NCBI GenBank assembly: GCA_963978545.1
Contig: OZ021721.1
Span: forward strand, 42,852,785 to 42,916,784
Length of the DNA stretch: 64,000 nucleotides
Direction of reading: 5' to 3'
Source: Linyphia triangularis
Taxonomy: Eukaryota; Arthropoda; Arachnida; Araneae; Linyphiidae
Numbering within the stretch: the first letter of the stretch is position 1; each line of letters starts with the position of its first letter. Positions 56,129-64,000 of this stretch are shown here, piece after piece. Under the pieces are notes generated by a model. The model did no database searches. It saw nothing but the letters and a program-made list of their open reading frames with translations, and was not told where the DNA came from. A program made the position numbers and the translations under genes.

Positions 56129-58482
56129 AAAAAATACAGATATTAATCTAAAATTACACATAAACTATTTGGATTTATAGTGTCATGTTTAACAAGAGAT
56201 TAATACAAATTCAGCAAGTTAACTCAAAAGTAAGATAGTTTTTATTGAAAAGGTTGAAAATGTGCCAACTTCACACGAAGGAAATTAAATATAACAAACT
56301 ATAGGGTGGCCAGGATAAAAGAGGCTTATTATTTTCAAAACAAATTCGGAATTAAGTTGAATTATCCTAAATCGTGGACAATCCTGTCTAATTAAAGTAT
56401 ACCACTGTTGATTATAAAATTGATAAATAAAAAATTTAGGCACTTGTAAACAGTAATCAACAAGGTGTATTTGTTTAGAAACGTTACTGTAATAAATTAG
56501 CAATTGTTTATAAAAGTAAATTCATTTCTAACATCCATGTCTATCTTTTCTTAGAACAAACAGAATTTTGCATGTAACAGTCTCGTTTTATCCCTATAAC
56601 CGTCTATAACTTTCAGAACAAATATTGACTAACTTTTAGCAAATAATAAAACTTGTTTTTAATTTTGTATATATTTTACTTTCAATTACCCATATGCTTA
56701 CATAGGGTAATGAAAGTATCGCATTCGGTAAAAAAATCCGAATTTTTATTTTGCATTTCTCCACGTTTCAAAACATCCCAATTTTAAAAAAGTAGTTTAG
56801 AAAAAATATGCTGACCATGAACGCACAAACACATAACTCCCAAACAAATTTATCTAGACGTTCAAATTTGGTGTGAGGGGTGTACCTACTATTAAGGTTT
56901 TCGTCAAAATCTCGCATGCGCATAAATTTGAAATCATAAAAAAATGTTTTTCAGCAACCGCTAAGAAACGAATCCAACGATTTTGATTAAAATTTCTGTG
57001 CTAATGCCTCTCAATGTGTTCTAACAGTCCCCCTCTTCGAAATTCCCGCAGAAAGTTGAAAAACCAGCGCCTCTAGCACAGAGTTCTCTGCCCTTGTCTT
57101 TTCTTGTGCGTCAAACAGAAAAAATCAATGTAATGTCTATCGAATAACATCGCCAATTTCATTATTTTGGCGGTTTTTTTTGCCCAGGTAAAAATTATTG
57201 CCAAAAATGTAGCCTAAGTAGCAGTTTTAATTTAAATGAGAAACTATTAAAACGGTAAATAACACCATATTGGTCAATGCATAAAAATTTAATATCGGAT
57301 CAATTGAAAGTTGTGCGATGTTCCACGCCCCTAGTTTTAATATAATTGTTCTTAAACACAAAATTCTCAGATTACTCTAGTACTATCCTACAGTAACATA
57401 TTTTATGTTAATTAGATCACGTTTATCTAACGCTACGTTTCCCTAATCTAATGACGATTGGATGAACATTTTTAATTTTTTTAAATAATTATTAAAACTT
57501 ATTTTTTGAAACTTTGTATATTTTTCAACTTAATGGAATGTTACGTAGGAATATACAAACTTGTTAAATTGCTATATTATTAGATACTGATTAAACATCC
57601 CATACGGCTGAATTTTTGTAAATTTATGTTTTCAAACGCGTATTGGCTTATATTAGATCTTTTGTGCCAAGAAAAAAGCAAATTACGAGTATACAAAAAT
57701 ATCGTAACACTTATTGATATTTGTCTAAGTTTAAAGAGAATGGATTATGGAATGGTATTTTAAAACTATTTGCACTTGAGTATCGAATAAGAGAAGCTTC
57801 GAAATGACAACTATGGACAATTGATCACACAATCCCTATTGTGTTTATTAAAATTTCTAACAAGGACGCCGAGGCTAAGTATTGAACTGGAGTTTCACAT
57901 GCTAGGCGTGTGTGTTGCCTCTGATCCGGGAGTTTTCCTTCGATCACTGGAGTATTGATGCACATTTCTCAAAATTTACATTTCAACTTCAAGCGAAATG
58001 TTTAAAATGACTTCAAATTTTATCTGCATATACCCGAAGAGAGAAAACCGTATGGCACAAGAAAAAATTAAATTGAACTATTTTTCTTTTCTTATGCCAT
58101 ACCATTGCTTTTTGAAAGCCATGATCTGGCATAAGAAAAAAATTCATGGTTATTGAACGTTGAACTAATTATAATCACACCGGGGTGATAATAAAAGTTC
58201 AACTTTCAAAAGGGAAGTGGTATGTTGGAAAGAAAAAAAAATTTTAGATATTTTTTAATGCCATCAAGTTTACCTTTCTTCGAGTTTCTACAGGTAAAAT
58301 TTCAAGTCATACCGACCCATTTTTTTTAGCTTTTTGAATGTGGCATTTTACCTACTACAGAAAAATTTAAATTTCAAAGTTTGCCACCTATGCTACCAAC
58401 ACTTGGTGAAGATACTATAAAGACTTAAAAAAAATTTCATTGTAAAATTTTTTTACTTCAATTAAAGGTTATTTGTTTTCAA
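56129..58482. other. Foreign insertion inside copy B, containing family R copy 3
   Basis: Copy A is continuous across this point, whereas copy B has about 2.35 kb of extra sequence. Within it, 56690-57340 is a family R copy. The remainder (56129-56690 and 57340-58482) is AT-rich and unrecognised, with weak hairpins around ATGGCACAAG and TTATGCCATACC near 58050-58105. Exact junctions and any target duplication could not be settled. Confidence 0.5.
56690..57340 (+). repeat. Family R repeat, copy 3
   Basis: It starts with a hairpin (CCCATATG... CATAGGG) followed by TAATGAAAGTATCG. It proceeds through ATAACTCCCAAACAAATT, CAAATTTGGTGTGAGG, TATTAAGGTTTTCGTCAAAA and GCATGCGCATAA to TTGAAAGTTGTGCGATGTTC and CACGCCCCTAGTTTT. 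These match copy 1 throughout and copy 2 in part. At the site where copy 1 has the hAT MITE, this copy has none. Confidence 0.65.
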
Positions 58483-59052
58483 AGGTAATCTACTATACAT
58501 TCCCTTAAAGTGAGCTTTTTGGCATTTTTGCTAAAATATTGAGAACCAAAATGGAATGAAAAAATTCTGGAGGAGTTTTTGATCAGGATAAATCTAATAA
58601 AAATAAAATTTTCTAAATGGAAAAGTTTTTTAAGACTTGTTTTGTTAATTATTAAAAAAACTGTTGGGTGAAAAGTTGATTGCTATTTATATTCGTCATT
58701 TAACAAAATATCGTTTGAAACAAAAATTACTAAAATATATGAATTATTTAAGAATTTTTGGTCAGAAAAACAACTTTTTCTTTTAACATTATTTTGACAT
58801 TTCTTTGTTCTCGTTTAAATTTCTAAACCTCATTGGAAAATCCTGAAATTTCATATCTCCACTTTTTTAGATGCTAAATCTAAATATGGTATATTATGGG
58901 GTTACCATTGAAGTTTTTAAAGTTTTGTAAAGTTTAAATACGAACATGATCCCTTATGTAAAATTTTTTATATACAATTATTCAAATCCTTCCACGATTT
59001 ACAACGGCATTTGTCTTTTATTTCAATTAGAATACAAGAAATAGCTCTAGAT

Positions 59053-59505
59053 CAGCGTTAGCCCCTACGCGGCTCGGATTTGGCCCGCGACAGATTTTTC
59101 TGCGGTCTGCCGGCACAACAGAAGATAAAAAAATTTCACGGTATGGACTTTTTTTCAAAATTTTAATTTATCCGAAATAGGGGTTAACTATGTAGAACAA
59201 AGTTCTCCACACCGTGGGCGAAGAAACTATACGAAAACGCTTTCAACAAGGCAACAAGTTAGGTCAAGTCTCATGGTCACGTTGAAATAAGATTCACTTC
59301 TTTTTAAGACTGATTTACGTAATAAAATCTTTTTTTTAATTATTTGACAAAAAAAATTAAATACCAATTGTAATTTTACTAAGGTAAGTTATTTTCTCCA
59401 GTTTTCTGAATTGCTATATCGATAATTCAATATACATATTTTGATGTATCTGGTCCTCCAACATAAGTCATACGGCCCCCCACTAAAAGTTAGTTGCGAA
59501 CGCTG
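59053..59505. mobile_element. hAT-like MITE inside Tc1-like copy B
   Basis: The ends CAGCGTTAGCCCCTA and TAGTTGCGAACGCTG form hAT-type inverted repeats (CAGCGTT). Perfect 8-bp direct repeats CTCTAGAT lie at 59045-59052 and 59506-59513. The 453-bp element is GC-rich at both ends with an AT-rich interior and no transposase frame. Its insertion postdates the Tc1-like element. Copy A lacks it at the same place. Confidence 0.85.
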
Positions 59506-59549
59506 CTCTAGATATAGCCATCGTTCGGATTTTTTTTATGCTTACTGTA

Positions 59550-60010
59550 CTGGCATTTTAACCCCAACAATACGATTTTCTTGACGTGAAATATTTGACT
59601 TAATTGCAACAAAAATAGTATTGAAGATTAAAATACAAGTATAACTAATTAAGTCTCGCTTCATTTGTAAGTATTTGTTGCAATGAAAAATTAAGAAAAG
59701 CCAATTTGCAGGTAATAATTAACGATTACAATTCTCTTAACTTTCCATTAAGGTTGAAACTAGAATTATGAAGATTTCGATGATTTATGAAAAATTCTAA
59801 GTTTTTTAACTGGCAGTCTTACAAATGATAAGGGCTAGCTTCTTGTTAAGAGGTGACGTTTGGACTGAAATTCTTCGCAGTTTAACATTCCCAAGTTAAG
59901 TTTGACGTAAGAATTTGTGGTCGAAATGGTAAAGAAATTAAACCGCGAGGGAAATTTCAATTCTAGTAAATCAGCTATTCATTTTAATAGAAAAACCAAC
60001 TCGCCTAAAG
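59550..60010. other. AT-rich stretch downstream of the EAR-like gene
   Basis: No gene or repeat is recognised. Confidence 0.45.
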
Positions 60011-60035
60011 ACAATTGAACAAAAGGTGTAAATAT

Positions 60036-60041
60036 TTTATT
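60036..60041 (-). terminator. Polyadenylation signal of the EAR-like gene
   Basis: AATAAA on the minus strand lies about 30 bases past the stop codon at 60073-60075. It is embedded in A/T-rich sequence, as expected for a short 3' untranslated region. Another AATAAA is nearer the stop (plus-strand TTTATT is absent there, but AATAAAA-like words occur on the plus strand only), so this is the sole candidate on the right strand. Confidence 0.5.
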
Positions 60042-60072
60042 TTAAAACATAACAGGTTAACAATAAAACAGG

Positions 60073-60239
60073 TTAGACATTAATAAAATGACGACTTCCT
60101 TTTACTTTCGATTTCAAAATTTTGGCATAATCTATCCCTTGGGATGGTAACATTACAGCTCGTGGTCCAGCAAGAGCAAGATAATGATTGATGCTGTCCT
60201 GCACATCTTGTCTTATGAAAGCGTGAACAGCTATGGAAC
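60073..60239 (-). CDS. EAR/EPTP-repeat-like protein, last coding exon
   Basis: The exon opens after an acceptor ending CACTTGTAG and joins in phase 1 to the exon at 61405, completing a Gly codon. It encodes about 55 residues, including SIAVHAFIRQDVQDSINHYL and ALAGPRAVML, then a charged end and a TAA stop. The alternating hydrophobic strands, with YLALAGP where EAR repeats have their 'YL-VA' strand, suggest the last blade of a beta-propeller. EAR/EPTP proteins (LGI, TSPEAR and relatives) are extracellular and mediate protein-protein contacts. That role is known for the family and only inferred here. The consistent phase and polyadenylation signal support a real gene. The family call is moderate. 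Confidence 0.65.
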
Positions 60240-61404
60240 CTACAAGTGACGACAATGCATTTAATTTCCAATTAATATTGTTGAATTATGGAATTTACTA
60301 AACAAACTTATTGTAACTAGGTACTCAACCCTATCCAAATTGGGTTTATTTTAGAAACCTGTGTTCAGGCTATTAACGACTGTTGGTAAGAAAACTTGCC
60401 AATCAGTATTTAAGTTTTTTTCTTTGTTTATAAATTGCAATTGTGGTTCCATTTAGTGCTTTTTAAAAGTCGTAAAATTTTTCACAAAATCAAAATTTTA
60501 AAATATACCTTAAATGATCTCAATAAACAAGGTAAAAGTAAAAAACAATGACTATCTATTTCAGTCTTCAATAATTACAATCTTAATTCTACATCTCGGC
60601 TTAAAATCTAAAAACTGCCGACAGCTTCGTACGTTTCTAATGCATTGAATTAACAATTAGGCTTGAAAATTATCTTTTGATAATTGGCAAACCTTTCACT
60701 GAAATCAACTGAAGTAGTTTTAATATTCATACGTTTTGTTTTTTTAATTGAAACAATTGCGGTTTTAAGCTTCAAAATGGAAAAATTCATTGTGTTTATT
60801 CACATTAAGATTTTTAAATACCCTACCTTGCTCTAAAATGCGTACGTTAAACTCTGCTTTGGAAATATGTACATATTTGAACACCCGACTAGCTACATTA
60901 AACTTTTAAGTTAGAATAAGTAATTGTAGCATTAAAGTAACTTCAGTTCCAGACCCTACTTGCATAAACCCGGCTAGTGACATACAAATTTAAACTATTG
61001 CATTACAGGTTGTTACACTAACTGCAAACACGTACCGACATCATAACAGAGTGTCAAACGTATACATTTTCCTTCTATAAACTAAACCAAAGACTATTCC
61101 ACTGTTTGCAAAATCTCAAACTATAAATACCATCATTCTTAAATTTGAGCGAAGTCAAAGCGGGAAGCATAGTGCAGATGATTTGGCAAATAAAGCAATT
61201 CTTATAATTTCAATATCCTATATTTCCTTTTAAAATTTATTTTGTTATGTATTAGAGTTGTAATAAGTTAAATTTATAGACTGTTTCACACCGACATTTG
61301 TAGCCAAGGATATAGCAACTGTTACATAAAAAAAAATATTACTCAAACTCGTTTGGTGAAAATAAAGTTACTCGATTTGCACGAATAAAGCCAAATTTGC
61401 TTAC

Positions 61405-61623
61405 CTATACTGTTGACGGTATCAACATGAACAAATCCAGACGCTCCTTTATGCTGATAGAGATTTATTTTCCCAACGTAAGAGTCCAAAGCAAAAAGTA
61501 TTAGTTCTCCGGTTTTTAAAACAATCCAATCGACCTCTCCATAATCTTTAATTTCTTGATACTTGTAGAACCTTCCAACAGTGTTATCGAATCTATAATA
61601 AAAAAAGCATTTATTTAATTTGT
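61405..61623 (-). CDS. EAR/EPTP-repeat-like protein, internal exon
   Basis: The exon is bounded by an acceptor ending CGCAATATTTAG and the donor GTAAGC at 61404-61399, both phase 1. It encodes 73 residues: FFYYRFDNTVGRFYKYQEI, then YGEVDWIVLKTGELILFALD and INLYQHKGASGFVHVDTV. This is the pattern of EAR repeats, in which a Y-W/F-G-F-YQ strand is followed by a G-x-DW turn and a LLFA-type strand. An alternative acceptor 31 bases further in (TTTATTATAG) would give phase 2 and fits the neighbouring exon worse. The frame remains open into the intron as far as 61681, which is not coding. Confidence 0.65.
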
Positions 61624-62635
61624 CTAAATATTGCGATAAAATAGTTGGGATTGAGATTAAAAATCCGATTGGCTGGCACATGATAATTATTAGATATGAA
61701 AATTATGTCAGTGAAGTTTTAATAATTCTCCGTCATGTATTTCATTTGCCTTCATTTAAATTTATCACAAATTACAAGAATAATGCGTGATTTAGGCCTC
61801 TTTCACACGGTGCGGACTCGGGCACGCAAATGCATGCTTTTTCACACGAGCCCATATCTGCAGATGTTTTGACCGCATCTTTGATGTTTTTGATAATTAT
61901 TTTCACTCTGTGAATGCAGTATCTGGATAAACGTTGATTAAACGTTTTAGTATTTTTTAAGTTTTACTTTATAATATAAGTGTAAAATTTAAGTTTGGAT
62001 AAAAGAAGGTTACGGTTATTATATCTCCTTTATTCTAGAAGGAAACTTAGAGACGGGTGTTTGTTAGATCATCCTATTAATTAGGGCCGGCCAAATGTGT
62101 GCGATCGCACACTTGTGATTTTGAGAGGGGAGCCGAAATGAGAAAATATTTAAAAAATGATATGGTAAAAATGTAAACTAATAAAAACATTTTCCGCTAC
62201 TAAGCTAGGAAGGTCCACTTCTAAGTGATGTAATACAGGTTATTTTAATCAATTTTGTGCAATATTTTTTTTCATGAATATTAAATCAAAACTTTTGTTG
62301 ATATAAAAAAAAATGAGTCTTATTTTCTGACAAAACTATTAACAGAATAAAAGAAACTAGGAGCTTGCTCTTTACAGAACTACGGTACACCATGCCTATT
62401 GAAGTTTGTTAAAGTCCGTTAAACGAATTAGTATTAGAAGAAATCATTTTAAAATAAAAATGATGAAAAAATACTAAATACTTTACTATTTATACTACTT
62501 ATTACTTTTTAATCCCTTTAAAATGCCAAATTCAGGTATTAAGTTCCTGCAAATTTTAGCCAAAACTCATTCTTGCACACACAGCATTTTGGTCTTAGGC
62601 TAGCATTGTAGTTGAACAAGCAGCTAAGATAATAC
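61624..62635. other. Intron sequence with a transposon fragment
   Basis: It holds a left-half copy of the 32892-33300 element at 61795-61960. GTGTGCGATCGCACAC, a 16-bp perfect palindrome, lies at 62097-62112 next to GGGCCGGCC. No additional exon was recognised. Confidence 0.45.
61795..61960 (+). mobile_element. Fragment of the AGGCCTCTTTC-ended element
   Basis: AGGCCTCTTTCACACGGTGC and the following GGAC, GAGCCCATATCTGCAG, TTTTGACCGCATCTTTGA and CAGTATCTGGATAA align with 32892-33045. Homology stops near 61960 and the right terminus is absent. It lies in an intron of the EAR-like gene. Confidence 0.6.
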
Positions 62636-63889
62636 CAGTACCGTAAAATGGTGTGAATAGGAACAGCGGGGTGAATCGGAACGAAACTTCATAAAATTAC
62701 AAAGAAATTATTAATTTACACAAATGCATTTTTATTAATTAAATATATTTTTTTACTTATCTAACATGTTTGGAATCTTGGAACACGTTTTGTGGGGTTT
62801 TCAACAGTCCTTTTTTTAAAAAAAAATTCTGAAAGAGCGTGCATACAATCCTATGAGTTCTAACCTCTCCAAAACTTATCCCGTAATTAATAACATGTAC
62901 CAGTTATCTAAAAGTATATTAGTTAAGTCTATAAGTATAAACATCCACAACAGCATGCCATACTTAATTTAACTTGGTTTAAAAAAAATTCATTTTACGA
63001 ATTTTTATGTTTTTCCTCGTCTCGATTTTGAGATTTGCGGGGTGAATCGGAACACTTGAAAAGTGATATTAAAAAGCTGTTTTTGGCAAGATTATGTTCC
63101 ACACAAGATTCAACGACTGAAGAAGAGTCTAATTACTCCCTTCAAGACAGTAATCAAAATTGCAGGCTTGAATAAATGTCAGAAGAGGAGCCTAGTTTCC
63201 GCATGGTAGAAAACCCGATTGTTCCAGTGGTTTTTTCTCTAAATGACATCGTTATCTTTAAGTTATATGGAAAAAATGTATGAAGACTATGTGAGCAAAG
63301 TTTTACACCCACAAGATTATTGCTATGCAAGTGTGTTTAACAAAAAGCTTCCATGAATGAAGAGATTTTTTTAAACAAATGAGGATGCTTTTCTCCTTGC
63401 TCAAGATATTTTAAGGAATTTACAGTCTTACTGCAAGCAAATATAAAGTAGATTAAAAAATATTAATTTTAAAGACTATTTGGATGAATTATATGAGAAG
63501 AGTTGATAGGCTTCCAAACATACGATTTGTTTCGACAATAATTGACAATTTTTTTTTATCCTTCATATAAAATGATTTATGATAATTGTGTGTTCCTATT
63601 CACTATAATGCATTATTACTTGTTTTTTGTCACTCTGTAAACATTTAAATAGGATCAGACATAAATTGTAACGAGTGTTCCGATTCACCCCGCAGAAAGG
63701 GGTGAATCGGAACACCATGAAAAAATTCAAAATAAATTATAGTCTAAGTTTTTTCAACATTTTTTGGGTTGATTCTCAAAGGTAAGACCCAAGTTTCAAT
63801 GTCAAAAATATGTTCCTTAAAGATTTTATTGCAACCGATTTTTACCTTGAAAGTTGAAGTGTTCCGATTCACCCCATTTTACGGTACTG
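62636..63889. mobile_element. Inverted-terminus element with six copies of a GGGGTGAATCGGAAC motif
   Basis: The ends CAGTACCGTAAAATGG and CCATTTTACGGTACTG are perfect 16-bp inverted repeats. Directly inside them the motif GGGGTGAATCGGAACAC recurs: degenerate at 62650, then 62668-62682, 63039-63055, inverted at 63675-63691, direct at 63699-63715 and inverted at 63859-63875. The 1254-bp element has no transposase frame. Flanking bases do not give a clean TA or other duplication. It lies in the intron, ending about 40 bp from an exon donor. Confidence 0.7.
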
Positions 63890-63928
63890 ATTAGCGGTAC
63901 TAATACATAGTCGGTAGCTTTTACTTAC

Positions 63929-64000
63929 CAATGTGGGATTCTCTTTCTGTTTCCAAAATACCGAAAAGTGATTTGAAATTTAAAGTGGAATTTGGACCTT
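63929..64000 (-). CDS. EAR/EPTP-repeat-like protein, partial upstream exon
   Basis: The exon runs off the right edge. It ends at CACATTG followed by a full donor, GTAAGT (63928-63923). Of the three frames, the one leaving phase 1 joins the exon at 61405-61623 without a stop and encodes NFKSLFGILETERESHI before the junction, then Asp-Lys. In EAR repeats an 'FL-VA...S' strand precedes a 'VIYRWD'-like strand, which the join reproduces. The alternative frame would create a stop with the more distal acceptor. The identity of the exon depends on that phase argument. Confidence 0.55.

Larger units (their letters stand above)
55792..59547. mobile_element. Tc1/mariner-like non-autonomous element, copy B, twice interrupted
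   Basis: The termini are TA followed by CAGTACGCAAATAAAAAATC, and, on the right, GATTTTTTTTATGCTTACTG followed by TA (59548-59549). Inverted repeats continue as CGAACGATTGCTATATCT and CGAACGATGGCTATATCT. TA duplication with CAGT ends points to Tc1/mariner. Segments 55792 to about 56128, 58483-59044 and 59514-59547 align with copy A at 38026-39046. The rest is about 2.35 kb of inserted DNA and a hAT MITE. No transposase is encoded. Confidence 0.7.

Noticed and set aside
61625..61681. Frame extension upstream of the 61405-61623 exon
   Set aside because: It lies beyond the acceptor chosen on phase grounds and begins at an ATG with no exon support, so it is read-through into intron.

Overview
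The window is eukaryotic, AT-rich and almost entirely non-coding. Protein-coding evidence is confined to short exons with GT/AG splice signals, and recognisable sequence is dominated by transposable elements. It looks like arthropod DNA, most likely arachnid and probably spider: the LINE tail, the Ty3/gypsy pol remnant and the tRNA-headed SINEs are of kinds I associate with spider genomes. That lineage call rests on memory of the families and was not tested by any search.

The best host gene is at the right edge on the minus strand. Three exons (63929-64000, running off the window, then 61405-61623 and 60073-60239) join with consistent phase-1 introns into the C-terminal part of a protein resembling EAR/EPTP beta-propeller repeats. 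A stop codon and a polyadenylation signal follow at about 60.0 kb. Its upstream intron holds two transposon-derived elements. Weaker candidates are a signal-peptide exon at 52436, a first exon with one membrane helix at 10584, and a minus-strand core promoter with a non-coding first exon at 41844-42083.

Layout from left to right. 0-5 kb: small inverted-repeat elements, a LINE 3' end split by a solo LTR, and a 63-bp tandem array inside a possible element. 5-13 kb: mostly featureless AT-rich DNA with one SINE and one piggyBac-like MITE. 13-27 kb: a 1.1-kb segment present as two inverted copies about 12 kb apart, with clusters of old SINE relics between them. 27-43 kb: AT-rich DNA with several MITEs, a Tc1-like non-autonomous element inserted in a minisatellite, and a dimeric SINE. 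43.2-47 kb: a decayed, 5'-truncated Ty3/gypsy element on the minus strand. 48-52 kb: SINEs and simple repeats. 52-60 kb: a possible secreted-protein gene, copies of an unclassified repeat (called family R here), and a Tc1-like element disrupted by about 2.35 kb of other sequence and by a hAT MITE. 60-64 kb: the EAR-like gene.

Three SINE-like families are visible. SINE1 has an exact B box and 13-14-bp target duplications. SINE2 is older. SINE3 is very degenerate. Several insertions can be verified within the window because their uninserted counterpart is also present. I see no rRNA, true tRNA gene, CRISPR array, operon or bacterial sequence, and nothing I would call a new multi-gene system. 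The interest lies in the nested insertion history, the unclassified repeat families and the EAR-like gene.
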